Numbered from the stretch's first letter, positions 13,302 to 24,483 are shown. The stretch: DNA of 64,000 nt from Micropterus salmoides (GCF_014851395.1 NW_024040817.1:30103976-30167975); one strand, 5' to 3'. A program made the numbers and translations. Notes: a model not told the origin generated them from the sequence alone.

Positions 13302-13756
13302 CAGGGGTTTTCAAAGTGTGAGGCAGGCCTCCCAAGGGGGGCTCCAAACAGTGTCAGGGGAGACTCAGTGAGTGGAAGTGAAACAATATGACTATGAATA
13401 TATTATTGCATTAGTTATCAAAAGGAGATCACACAGAATAGCCTACATGTACGAGAGTTCAGAGACACAGAAGTTTTTGAGACCTGTTTCCCCCCCATCA
13501 GAGTCAGAAACTAAGAAAGGCTTTAGGACAGACCTTTTTAAAACTATTTGGTGTATTTAGAAGTTATGTAACAACAGCAATATTAGGCTATTTTGGCTCA
13601 AATGTTGAGTGGATCAAATAATATAATCATCATCCCATATGCATCAGGGAATTGAGTGAAACTTGAGTAAACTAAAGATGTGGTGGGGGGGGGGGGTGCC
13701 GTTCCGCAAGCTTTGTCTGAGGGGAGGCCCACAGTCTGAGACTTTGAAAACACCTG
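13302..13756. mobile_element. hAT-type MITE with 8-bp target duplication
   Basis: This is a complete 455-bp element. The left terminus CAGGGGTTTTCAAAGTGTGA and the right terminus in reverse complement CAGGTGTTTTCAAAGTCTCA are inverted repeats. Both sides carry the identical 8-bp duplication ATGTAGAC (13294-13301 and 13757-13764). Eight-base duplications and CAG-G-G termini define the hAT superfamily (Charlie-like ends). It contains no transposase. An internal G12 run sits at 13685-13696. The perfect duplication suggests a moderately young insertion. Confidence 0.9.
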
Positions 13757-14428
13757 ATGTAGACCCATGCTATTCAAATATGAACAGCAGAGGAAACATC
13801 TGACTTTGGTTTTAAAATGTTTTGAAATGGTCAACTTAGCTATTACGTTTCTAAAACTTTCGCACATTGAAAATGGTTCCCCCAATGTTAAATTAGTGAT
13901 TACAGCCCTGATTATTGCACTGCTGCGTCTCAGCAGCAATGTCCCATGTTCCCAGCACCAACACTGTGTTTTATAACTTTACTCACAACTTAGTTGTTCT
14001 CAATAATGATATTGTTTTCTGTTATCAGACTGAATTAATCTAAAACAGTGATTTCATTGCAGTTCATTACTACTGAACAGCAATTCCTCAGCTGCAGCAG
14101 AGTCCATCAAATCACTATTGTGTCCAGCACAGTCATCTGAGAACAAAAACATGAAATAACACCTGTAGTGTGATTAGCAGTGACTCACATGAGAAATCAA
14201 AGAGTTAACCCTAATGACACATGGAATGCTATTATCTGTATATCTGTGTATCAGTGTATCGTAACGTCTTCAGAAAACATAACACCATCATGGTCTATGA
14301 TCAAATGACAACTACACAAAGGATGCTTGTCATTAGTAAGAAACCACAAACAAAACAGAACGGTTTGAATAATTTGTTAGAACAGAGAGGACAGCAGTAG
14401 ACAGTGAATGAGCCTGTGCTCAATGAAT

Positions 14429-14429
14429 T

Positions 14430-14460
<31 letters not shown>

Positions 14461-14465
14461 GGGGG
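14429..14465. repeat. (TG)n followed by G22 homopolymer
   Basis: A short TG repeat runs directly into 22 consecutive G residues (14444-14465). This can form a G-quadruplex and is also a common place for sequencing or assembly errors. Confidence 0.95.
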
Positions 14466-15170
14466 CATGCTCCTACCACTACTGTGCCAGGTTTGCCTAC
14501 TTGGACTGTGCCCAGTCTTGTATCAGCCCTTTATCTTGTCCCGAGAACCACTTGGAATGGGCCTTTTCTGCATCCTTCTGGTTAATTACTTGTGTAACAG
14601 CATTGTTTTTCAATCCAACTAATAAGACATGATATGAAAAAGAAAACAATCCAGTTTGATTTTTAGCCATTCTTCCTACTTTCATTGCAAAAGCATACGG
14701 CAGGGAGAGAATAGATAAAAATCAAAGTCTCGCCTCATGCAACAGTGTATCATTCAGTATCTGCAACCCCCAACAAGGCTTTGACAGTGCGACTGTGTTC
14801 ACTACAGTAAAAGCCATATCAGGCATTTGGTACTATCAAGTTCAAATACATTATCCAAAGGCCAAAGATTTACTATTAACATTTGGACAGCAGATGCCTC
14901 TAGTCAGTCTAGACAGATTTATTCTACAGTCTAGGTCTCCACAGCGGTCTGCTCTTACATGTTTCAACTTGTATAGATACTTTTCATGAAGAAAACATTT
15001 ACATAAATAACATTGCAAAACTGACCCTATACACTTTCAAAAAGGCACAGATCTCGGAACTTCTTCTAGTCATGACGAGCAGAACAAGGGTGTACAGGAA
15101 TGGCGGTTACGTCGTAACTTTTTCTCTCAATGACCAAAGCTAACGTTACAGAAGCAAACGTCAAAGAACT
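14466..15170. other. non-coding stretch
   Basis: No exon, repeat end or RNA gene is recognised in this interval. Confidence 0.35.
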
Positions 15171-15309
15171 TACATGAGAGGATGATGTGATAAAAGGACC
15201 AAGAGTTGTTGGATTAAACCCATCAGGTGAGATATATTTCTACGTGGAACAACCACGCCCGCCTAGTTCAACATGACCGAGTTAGCTCAGGCTAAGGAGC
15301 TAATGCTAT

Positions 15310-15405
15310 ATGATACTCTGCGTTAGCAGAAGTAGCTTTTACCTGGAGCTTGTCTTGTTGGAGGTTGGTAGCCTGTGGCAGCATCGTTATCAGCTTATCC
15401 TGGAG
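15310..15405 (+). other. possible first exon (5' UTR) with strong splice donor
   Basis: The sequence CCTGGAG followed by GTAAGTTA at 15406 is a near-perfect splice donor. An earlier alternative donor, CATCAG before GTGAGA, lies near 15,221. No convincing start codon precedes the donor, so this would be an untranslated first exon. Its upstream limit is arbitrary. The downstream partner would be the exon at 15815-16014, whose acceptor is also strong. Confidence 0.3.
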
Positions 15406-15814
15406 GTAAGTTAACCTGAAACTACACAACAACACTTAAAGTAACTATTTCTCTGTTATTTAGGTTATACTACACAAGGTTTAAAATGCTTCAACGTATA
15501 AAAATAAATGTGGTAATTTGCCACAGTAGATTATGTGGAGACATTAACGTTACCATGAATCAGCATTTATTGTGATGGCTACTGGACATTTGACAGCTGA
15601 TATTACATTGTCTGTCTTCAAAGGAAAACAAAAAAACATAATGTTGGATATTGTTATTGACTGTCCTCTATATATCAAGGTGTTACTCCCTTATTCCATT
15701 TTCTCTCAAATATGTGACATAATAGTAGTGTCAACCAAACTGAGGCATCCTTTATAGTTAACTTTATATTTTACACGAACTACCTGCAACATTTTTTTCC
15801 TTCCATATTCACAG

Positions 15815-16014
15815 TGTGGATCAGATGTCCCAACTGGTGCCAGACAGCTGCAGAAACCTGGAACGCATCCTCAGTGTGCTGGACGTCTGTATTTGATGGC
15901 TTGGACTAATGTGGAAAGGCCTTCTCCCCTTCTGGGATAGAGGGATAGAGCTAGCGTCGGACATATTTAAACCCCAGAGAATGAAACCAGACATTGGATG
16001 TAATGGGACTTCAG
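15815..16014 (+). CDS. possible exon with an in-frame TGA
   Basis: A T-rich tract ending in ATTCACAG (15807-15814) precedes the interval, and TTCAG before GTAGGT ends it, so both splice sites fit consensus. One frame is open across the full 200 nt apart from a single TGA at 15894-15896. It reads MSQLVPDSCRNLERILSVLD and three residues before the TGA, then continues through MWKGLLPFWDRG to MKPDIGCNGTS at the donor. It may be a 5' exon with an upstream ORF and the real start at one of the later methionines, or a pseudogene exon. No family is recognised. Confidence 0.35.
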
Positions 16015-16017
16015 GTA

Positions 16018-16435
16018 GGTATGGTAGGCTGGATTAGCATTAGGTCAGAAGCATCTGCCCCTCTCAGTAGTTGCTCCACAAAAGCCCTATCCAGTCGGGA
16101 GGAAGGCTGTCTCTGTGAAACACTTAGAGAGCGCTCAAGCTGCCTGAGGAAGTCTGACAGTTTCTCTCCCTGTTGCTACCAGTGTTGGGCAGTAGCGTCA
16201 CTACAAGTACTGGCGTTACTAGTTTAACTACATTTCTCAGTAGCTTGGTGGTAGCTTGCTCAACACTGCCAAGAAGACAAAGAACACTTACTCCAGCTAG
16301 GGTTTCCTTACATTTACACAAGACCATAAGGCTGCTCTTACTAGTTTCACGAGCCTCTTCGATTTGGCCAGTTTTCAGATCTTCAGGGACGATAACCCAT
16401 GTCCATGACTCCATGTGCCTCATCCAATCCTTCAC
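16018..16435 (-). pseudogene. Gag/PNMA-like fragment (Ty3/Gypsy-derived)
   Basis: Two blocks on the reverse strand resemble Gag of Ty3/Gypsy-derived PNMA/ZCCHC-like genes. The upstream block (16,270-16,435) contains VIVPEDLKTGQIEE and SLMVLCKCKETL, like the N-terminal RRM-like region of PNMA proteins. The downstream block (16,018-16,176) contains QQGEKLSDFLRQLERSL and VEQLLRGADASDLMLIQ, matching the pattern 'GEkLsdfLrRLE...LLRG..sDLML' of Gag. The part between them is missing, and an 89-bp mini-MITE sits at the junction (16180-16268). No matrix-to-zinc-knuckle continuity or Pol region remains, so it is a relic. Confidence 0.5.
16180..16268. mobile_element. 89-bp mini-MITE of hAT type
   Basis: It begins CAGTGTTGGGCAGTAGC and ends GTAGCTTGCTCAACACTG, so the first 12 bases are inverted at the other end with one mismatch. 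CAGTGTTGGG ends are characteristic of a common teleost hAT family. No matching 8-bp target duplication is visible, so this may be an internal-deletion remnant. Confidence 0.5.
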
Positions 16436-17640
16436 CTCTGCACCATCTCTCCAGCTCAGAAACTACCTCTGCTCCGTCTGCCATCTTCTGGAGTTGCTTT
16501 TCTGCCTTTGGATCTTGAATTAGCTACTCTAACTTTCCTGGGGACCCAAGACTTATCCCAGCGGTGCCTCCATTTTATGTTCAGGGGGCCTGAGTTCTTT
16601 ATCCCAATTAACTTTGGTATAGCTCTGATTAACTTAATGTTATTTATCTTGGGACGTGCTAGAAACCTTATACTGCTCAGCTATAACTAAATATTGTGAG
16701 TCCACAATAATAAGCAAATAATTATTTGTACTAACTCTTTAACACAATACACAAGCACCACAGTCTAATGTGCATATGTAGACTATATGCCCTTTGACCT
16801 CTAGAAATAATAAACACACCCAGAAAATGTTTAACTAAAGTTAAAAAGCTTACTTTAATTGAAAGGCAAGATTACATAAAATTGAATGTATTTAAACTTT
16901 AAGTCTGTTCTCTACTTTCTCAAACAAGTGTTTCAACTTGCATCATATAGATTCATTTAACACCCAATTTCTTTTTTAAATTCTGTAGTTCAACAAAATA
17001 AATAACTTGCCCATACCTTTCCCTTAACACACACTGTGCACACACCAATAGTCACTCCATAATAAGCCTGAAAAATGAAATGACATAAATAAAATTTGTT
17101 GCAGGTCTGAATTCATGCTTGTGCTCATAGGGACCAAAAACTTAGCGGTCACTTCACTCAAACTAGAGCAAAACAAATAAAGCAGGGCAGTACCTTTTTT
17201 TAGAGTTCTGTGGTTCGACAGAGAAGGCTACCAGTCTCTACCAGCCTCTGTCCTTGAGCCGGAGGGCAGCACGTAGGCATATTCACAGAGTTTAGTGTTT
17301 ATCCAGTATTGCCAGAGGAACTGAGCATTCCCAGGTGGCTCAGAGTTGGGTGTCATCTCTCTTTTCCATGAAACAGTCCAGACAAAACTACTGACTCAAG
17401 CTGATTTAGCTAGCATCAGCCTACAGTCTGTTCCCCCAACTTGATTACTAAGTGGCATCCTATAGCACAGCAAAACTTTGGGTATAAATTCTCTGTTATT
17501 AACAAAAGCATATCCTCTTGCAAATGATCTACTTGATGAGACATAAGTAAATGCACACTTTTCCTACATCTCACCTATACCTCAGCCAATTAAAATGCAA
17601 CATCCTATATGACTATTTACACTTCTCTAGAAGATACCAA
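16436..17640. other. non-coding stretch
   Basis: AT-rich. It may hold the untraceable 3' part of the hAT relic that starts on the right. No dimerisation-domain motif of hAT could be read. No exon is supported. Confidence 0.3.
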
Positions 17641-17660
17641 TGTTTAGAATTTACAGCTTT

Positions 17661-18480
17661 TTATCCCAAAAAATATAATACATGTTCATTTTTAAAATTC
17701 TTATGAACATTCTGTAAAATACCAAAATTGCTCCATATTACAGGAAAAAACTTTCTACCTGCTAACTGTGGTGTGTGTGCCATGCAGGGCAAACCCGCCA
17801 AGTAAACCTCATCCAGTGCTTCAGACATATTTCTAGCATTGTCTGGCAGCACAGCATGAACCCTGGTTTTGTTTATGTCCCACCATTGCAACATTGTGTC
17901 AAATGTGGCTGTTAGGTTGGCAGCAGTGTGGGACCTAACATGTCATCACAGTGTAGACGGACTTGGTGGCCAACTGAGCAGTCAGACATCATAGATGTCC
18001 AAATGTAAGTTGTAAAACTGATTGCTGCTTTGGAATTGCCTTGTAGCAGGCTGCGTATGTGGTTTGGCGCAAGATTAAACGATTCTGGTAATGCCACATC
18101 TGAGAAATATCACCTACTCGTCATTAGTCAGTTTCCATCAACGTTTATTTATGCCCATTTTGAAGTATCGCATTACAAAAGGTTGTGCCAAATAAGTTGT
18201 GACGTAGCGAACATTTACCTTTTTTTGCTTTTTTGTGACATTTCAAAATTTTGCTTAAAATTTGCAGAACAATTTCATGGAAACATGGCTAGTGTGCACC
18301 ACGGAAAATGGCTGGTCATTTTATGCCATGAATTCCATGATTTTCCTTGTAATGGCTTTGGCCTTGTTTTCATTGTTGATGCCAAAGAAAGATAGCAGGG
18401 GGCTGCTGGCTGGCTCTCTGCTCTCGCTAGCTTCAGTTTTAGCTGCTTTGCCTTTACTAGCTTCTCGAAATTGGGCATGT
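17661..18480 (-). pseudogene. hAT (ZBED/Ac-like) transposase relic
   Basis: The reverse strand encodes, in several broken frames, successive pieces of an Ac-like hAT transposase. In order: a lysine-rich stretch FEKLVKAKQLKLKLA (after the BED finger in intact proteins), LLSFFGINNENK, AITRKIMEFMA-NDQPFSVV, then AISFTTYIWTSMMSD (the catalytic 'SFTTDIWTS' motif, with Asp replaced by Tyr), and WDINKTRVHAVLPDNARNMS followed by LPCMAHTPQLA (the 'DNA.NM.kA..CMAHtLQL' block). Stops and frameshifts separate the pieces, and the catalytic Asp of SFTTD is changed, so it is dead. The C-terminal dimerisation domain was not found. Confidence 0.75.
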
Positions 18481-18839
18481 TCAGCTTAGTGGTAAGTGTG
18501 ACAAAGAAGAATATCAATTCATTCATCTATTCATTCAGCACAAAATACCTAGGACCTAGATATAGTGATGTCATGTTTGACATTGATGTTTGCTTCAAAC
18601 TCAAAAAGTTCTCTCAACGAACCACTGTTTCAGAGCTTGTATCGTTAAGTCTGATGTCTGAAGCAAACACAGTGGTTCACTCAGGTAGTGAAATGACTGC
18701 TTTGACAAGCCTTTGATGTTGCATTACATCTTTATCAGCAGATGGTAGTGTGCATTTTCTGAATGAAGCTTGGAGTACTGAACCATTTTTGACACAATTG
18801 TGTCGGAAACACAAAGATGAGCACACCACAATTAGTGGC

Positions 18840-19225
18840 AAAGTCCAAAAAAACCAAGGTAATCCAAAGAAAGTAATCCAAATGGAGGGAAACAAACAAA
18901 CTGGCATGATTACAGGTATAACACACAACATATGACAAGGACACAACAAAGAGAACAATAGTGAGGACTTAAATACCAGAGCAAACGAGCAGGGAGGGAG
19001 TGAACAGGTGAAAGACATTTTACTAATTAGGAATAATTAGACATAACAGGAACAAAGCTAGACATGAACAGCAGACACAGACAATAACAAAATAAAACAG
19101 GATGTTAAGCATGCAACAACACACAAGGATGGATGAGACAAACAGGACCTAGGGAAGACTGACAGAATTAAAAGTCAGGAAATATTAACTAAACATAAAA
19201 TACAGACAGATTCACCGGACCATAA
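18840..19225 (-). repeat. Gypsy-like UTR/LTR debris (possible)
   Basis: The purine-rich run with phrases such as AGGACTTAAATACCAGAGC, GTGAACAGGTGAAAGACA and repeated ACAGGA/ACAAAC words resembles the untranslated terminal region that accompanies teleost Gypsy elements. The orientation would match the Gag-like fragment at 16.0-16.4 kb. No LTR boundary or primer-binding site could be fixed. Confidence 0.35.
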
Positions 19226-19411
19226 CACCAACTTTGTAAAAGTGTTTTTAAATGCTCAATTAAAGTAACATTGTTAATGAATTGAAAGAGTATTGCTTTA
19301 TAAAGCAAAGGGTTACTCTGACACTCACCCAGTGAGGAACAAGGCAACATTAGCAACATAGTGATAGCTGTACACTGTTTCTATCCATTTCATTTCTGCA
19401 TTGATTAGCCT

Positions 19412-19905
19412 ACTGTCAAGACCTGTGAATTCAGGCAACAAGGGAAGGACCCAAATCCTGACAGACCAAGTGGGCAGGAAGAGTTTTTTTTCAGTATTTA
19501 TAAGTTGAAGGTCTATATAGACTTACAGGCAGGTACAGGTAGGCAGGCAGGCAGTCTGGCAGGTCCAGGGTCCAAGTCAAGATCAGGTTCTGGTGCCTCA
19601 GAAGCAAAGGCATGCAGGAATATGGCAAGACTGACGATCTGGCACTGACTGAGGAAAAGAAGCTGGGAAAATACTGCCGGTCAGATCAGTTAAAGTGGAA
19701 ACAAGTGAACAGGTGAATGGGAAGACCAGGTGATGGGAATAGTTGAAAGGGATTACTGCAGGGTAGGAAGGAGTAGCTGGATGAGGGAGTGAGAAAAGTA
19801 TTGATGGCAACTGGTTGACAGGTATGGAATGGCAATGAAGTGGCCTACAGAAGTGAGAATGGGTCTGAAAGGAGGGACAGAGAGGCAGACTTGGAGACAG
19901 ATTCC
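19412..19905 (-). repeat. Gypsy-like 3' region / LTR debris (possible)
   Basis: On the reverse strand this reads as a C/T-rich stretch with CACCTGTTCACTTG, a CCTG(CCTG)n block (GGCA repeats at 19527-19554 on the + strand), AAACTCTTCCTGCC and CACAGGTCTTGACAG. That order is typical of the 3' ends of a teleost Gag-bearing Gypsy family. No coding sequence survives. Confidence 0.4.
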
Positions 19906-19959
19906 TATGGCAAAACTTACATTTATATTCTTGCTTGCCCCTAAAAGGAGCTCGTTAAG

Positions 19960-20170
19960 TTAGCCCACATGGGCTGGACATGTGGGACCCAAGCAGCTGA
20001 AGCCATAGGTTCCAGATAGTCTAACCAGCTCTGGGCCATACCCACTTAGCCCACATTTAACTGAATGGGGATCACGTAGCCAGCACGGGCTTCCCGCACA
20101 ATTTGCCCAGGTCAAGCCCACACCCACTTGATACCCATATTGCCACATTTAATCCATATAAGGGTCTACA
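19960..20170. repeat. CCCA/TGGG-rich degenerate repeat
   Basis: Same style as the block at 11.4 kb: AGCCCACATGGGCTGG, GACATGTGGGACCCA, ACCCACTTAGCCCACAT. Probably an old copy of the same repeat type. Confidence 0.5.
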
Positions 20171-20214
20171 TGGACATGCTGTCTGGGAGGAAACATTGCC
20201 TTGTACCTAAATGC

Positions 20215-20242
20215 TTGATCATTTTTGGTCAAAAATGATCAA
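20215..20242. repeat. perfect 12-bp hairpin
   Basis: TTGATCATTTTT, loop GGTC, then its exact reverse complement. It may be the core of an old palindromic repeat. Confidence 0.9.
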
Positions 20243-21377
20243 CACAATGTTATGTAGTGAGCTTAAAAAAACTGCAACATTATTTCATAGACTTACATTA
20301 ACTTTCAGAGTCTACCTGAAATCAGTCTGTCCCAGCAACCTGATTAGGCTCCTGTTTGCTTCTCCAGTGTCTTAATGGACTGAGTTTTGAATTGGCTCTA
20401 AACTCATGGCAGAAACACGGCTTCCAGGTAAATTATTAGTGGAAGGTTTCAAAGTCTTCTGGCAGCAATTTGCGAATGTCCCTGTCTGCATAGCATACCT
20501 TGGAGCGCGCTGATCACCTTGTGTAGGCCTGTTCACTTACCTTACATCACCTTTGCTTTTGTGTACTTTATGTTTAACTTGGATGCTCTCCAAGTATGTA
20601 AAAGGGCGGTAGTTGAACTGCTTTTATGCAGAACTGGATCCTTGTACCTCAAACACCAAATTATGCGTGATACTGACATGACATAGAAGCCTACTGTATA
20701 GACGAGAGATTTTTTTTTTTTTATTCAAATAATGTTTTGTATATGGGCCATAAACAAAAATAACATTAGTAAGTGTGATAAAGTAAGGGTGCAGAATAAT
20801 GGCATAGTGTGCTGTCTTGTTTGAATTACATTATCAGCTACTGAGGTTACTGGAGGGAGATAACTGTTCTCTGCCTTGCCTTCTCTATACTGTAAAACTC
20901 CCTGTCAGTGCAAAACTGTGAATTTCAAAAGAAACACCTGCTCTTTGATTCTGTGGAACTGTCACCAAAGCCAGAGTTTACAGTTGATGTTTTTTAGCTG
21001 ACAGATTATTTGCTGTCAAACTGCATTATTGCTAAACTGGAAAATAATAACATATTGTCCCATTATCTATAATATACTGCAGGAATAAGATTTTCCAGTG
21101 CTTCAAAAACTCCCAAGTTCCCTATAAATACTGTTCATATTGAGGTGGATTGTTGTTTTAAGGGCTTTTTAACCCCCTGTGAGAAATAAGGTAAACCACA
21201 CACACCTTCATCATACAGTGTGTGAGGCATAAGGATGAACCCAAACACGTTAGGAAGATCTCGCTGTGGCATGCCAAGTCACAGCTGCATATGTAAACAC
21301 ATAACCTGTTGCAGCCAAGCTCGAAGTGTTCTTGTTCCTGAAAGAACATTCCCCCTGCTCCCCCACCAACCCATCCA
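20243..21377. other. non-coding stretch
   Basis: Only a T12 run near 20,711-20,722 stands out. No exon or mobile element is recognised. Confidence 0.35.
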
Positions 21378-21612
21378 GTCATAGCAGTTGGCCGTCCATC
21401 GTGAGTTCAGGTTGTGCTCAAGGTTTCTGCCTGTTAAAAGGACGTTTTTCCGTGCCTCTGACTTGCAAGTGCTTGCTCATGGTGAGAACTGTTGGCTCTA
21501 TGTAAATAATATTACAAGGGTACAGGCTAGACCTGCTCTGTGTAAAGTGCAATCAGATAACACCTGTCATGGATTGGCACTATATAAATAACATAACATA
21601 ACACTGAACTGA
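21378..21612 (+). mobile_element. L2-like LINE 3' UTR and tail
   Basis: The segment carries the hallmarks of a teleost L2-like 3' end: CTCAAGGTTTCTGCCTGTTA, TGCTCATGGTGAGAACTGTT, CTAGACCTGCTCTGTGTAAA, and GGCACTATATAAATAACATA followed by short degenerate tail repeats. Only the 3' terminal 0.23 kb is present, as expected for a 5'-truncated insertion. Confidence 0.75.
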
Positions 21613-24230
21613 AAAAATTGTTCAAGGTCGCGAATGTAACGGGGCAAAAGATTTCATTCTGGATGATTTGCATGCTGTTCACATGCAGGTTCAGAATTTG
21701 TTATCAGTTTTCTTCCTTTATTTTGTATCTTCCTGATAAACCCAAATAAATAATTTTTATGAATTACAGACAGAAAGAGTTTTAGCAAGATGTATTGCTC
21801 AGGAGTAATTGGAGAGTGAAACAAAGCTAAATATTCTATGTAAATGGGCAAGGGTAACATTTTTAATCACGACTAATCTCATAGTTATGCGCAAAATTTA
21901 ATAATGAATTCTAAAGTAGTGTATTGCGCACTTTTCAAAAAGTGCAATAACGTGGTTTGCAAACACTTACAAACAAATAAGGTGCTTTTTACCAGCAGTA
22001 TGCCCTTTACACAGTAGGAATAAAATATTTCTAGTAAATCTCAACTTAAACATTAATGTAATCAAATCAAATATTAAACCGAAGGTCTTTGCCACTGCCA
22101 GGGCGTTACCCTTTATATCTTGTTAAAATAAGTTACCATCAGAGTCCAGAGCCATGATCAGAACATCCACAGACTCCTTCTGAGCAACAGATTAACACAT
22201 ATAAATCTGTTTTCTTGTTTTGTTTGTCTGAACAAGTATCAGCAGAAACTTTTTTCTTTTATCAGGGAGCAGAAGAAACAGTCTATGTTCAGTAGCAAGT
22301 GTCCCTGTTAGAGTGAGGTGAAGTGGTCGCCTCACGCACACACCTTCCCGCTGCAGAAGCTCAATATTCTTGCACTTTTTGTACGCGATGCGCAGCACAA
22401 ATCATTGGAAGAGATCTTCACCAATACTGATCAGCATGCATTGTGCAGCTATCCACTTCACTATGGAATGTGATCGCTTGTTTTGCTGTTGTTTATCTAC
22501 TTCTCCCACACGCTGCATCCAGCGTAGTCTGCCGAAGCCTCCCTCCACTGCTTGTTTGGGTGATTTGCTGATCAACATCCCGCCCCTCCTGTGACACATG
22601 GTAATGTGTTAACACGATAATAACATTAACAACGTTAACATGCCCAGCCCTAGTTCAAAGTTCAAATCATCTCCTTGTGTGATCATCTGTGGGAAAGGGC
22701 TTCTTTCCTGCTTGTGTGTGTCTGCTCTCTCTCTCTCTGTTTTCTTGCCAGATTAGTTTGCAGAGGAGAGCAACAACCTGCTTATCTAGGAACACATAAA
22801 AATAAATTCAAGAGGTTATTATAAGAGATTACAAAAGAGCACAGGAGCAGAATTGCATGTTGACCGATGCAGAAGGAGAAGGGTCCAACTGCAGTCCTCC
22901 CTCCTCCTGAGGGTCCTAGTTTTGTGAGCTGAGGGGGCTGAGGGGTTGAGCATGAGTAGTAGGGTTCTATTGTATGAAGTAGGCCTAGACTAGTAAACTT
23001 TCGCTATTTCACCGTAGCAGTCCACCAAAATCTGTTTCTGAACAAATTAGAGAATTGAAGTATCGTGGGGCTTCTACCTCATGCAATAGCAGTAACTAGC
23101 CGTTCCTGGGCAGGATGCATAATTTATAATTTAATAAAATAATTATAATATTTTTATACTTCTTTTATTTAACATACTTGCTGATTCTGTTTAGATAATT
23201 GGTGATCCCCTGACTTTTAAAATTTCTTGACAAGAATTGGATGAATAACCAAACAATTTGGTGTTTTTTATGGTCTTTCTGAACTTTGGTGATTCCCTAG
23301 TGCCAACATGATGTCAAAAGTGCAATTTGACCAATACTTTGGTTTATATATCAAACGGTTTGCTTTTCCTTACAATGAGCATTACTTACAGAGCCAGTAG
23401 AAGGGTATGGTGACACACAGAGAGTGTTGCTGCTGCAATGAAAATAGATAATAATAATAAATATAAATGAAAACAAATATACACCAACAGGGGCAATCAT
23501 CTGCCCGTGCACTCACTGTGCATGAACATGTGTTTTGGGGGGGTGTTGGAGAGAGGCCTGAGTGAGATTTCTTTTCAGTTGGATACTTTAAATTTCTGAC
23601 TCTCTCTTGCTAGTTTCTCCAACGTTGCCTACTCCTGCTTTAATAAGTGATTCTTACAATATCTGCTATCAACAGCAGCTGTAGATGGAATGAAAGTTCA
23701 TGACATCCCTGCAGCAACCTGAAGGCAGCAGAACAAATACAGTATGTTGATAAATATGCACCCTCTGACTGGAGTGCACAGTACCAGTACCTGCGGCCGC
23801 CCACCAGGCTGCTGCTATAACCACACACGCATCTACACACCACGTCAGACCGGTCGCTATAACTCAGTATTCTGCTGTTTATGCAGGAGACATCAGATTA
23901 CTGGCCTCATTAATCTTTTGCCTCAAAGCCTCCAATTTAAATATAATTTAAGATATAATGTAACCATTTGCAACATGAAATAAGGATCATGATTGAAATA
24001 GAGTCAGATTGATGTGATATGAGTTTTACCTTACAGTTTTAAAGAATTATTTATTTCTATCATCACTGTACTAATTATCTGCCCCTGGCTGCTGATTTAG
24101 TGGTGCTGTGTGTTCACAACGTGCCGCTCTGCATCACCCAGGTGACAGCATGATTTCCAGGAAAAGCCGTTTCTTTATTTTTTGAACTCCTGTTGTCATG
24201 CGTCACTGTTAAACTGTTTTGGCTAAACTG
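21613..24230. other. non-coding stretch with one weak exon candidate
   Basis: Mostly AT-rich non-coding DNA. At 23,711-23,810 a CCTGCAG is followed by an open frame reading NLKAAEQIQYVDKYAP and ending RPPTRLLL before a stop. It could be a small exon but has no partner exon or poly(A) signal. CT microsatellite words lie near 22,727. Confidence 0.3.
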
Positions 24231-24236
24231 TTTCAG

Positions 24237-24410
24237 AGCGACGAGACCAGTGATGCGGGTGCATTATCAGGTGCCACACCCTCCGATCAATATTCACCTT
24301 CACCCAGGCCATTTGCACTGCTGCACATACGTGAACCAAAACAGCAGACGTCTGTGAAGACACCCGCACAGTCTGCCTCTATGCATTTGTCGTTGTGCTT
24401 GGGCAGTTAA
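24237..24410 (+). CDS. possible terminal coding exon with poly(A) signal
   Basis: CTGTTTCAG ends at 24236 and is followed by 57 open codons and TAA (24408-24410). The peptide starts SDETSDAGALSGATPSDQYS and includes PRPFALLHIREPKQQ. Its Ser/Pro/Gln-rich composition is like a disordered protein C-terminus. An AATAAA at 24484-24489 followed by a GT-rich stretch gives a plausible cleavage site. Upstream exons on the + strand are not established; the candidates at 15.3-16.0 kb could belong to the same transcript. No family recognised. Confidence 0.4.
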   Translation, partial: SDETSDAGALSGATPSDQYSPSPRPFALLHIREPKQQTSVKTPAQSASMHLSLCLGS

Positions 24411-24483
24411 AGTAGGGCCCATTGTCTTATTTACCTATATGTTCTTACATAAAACATTTCCTCGATGAAACATTGGTTCATGA

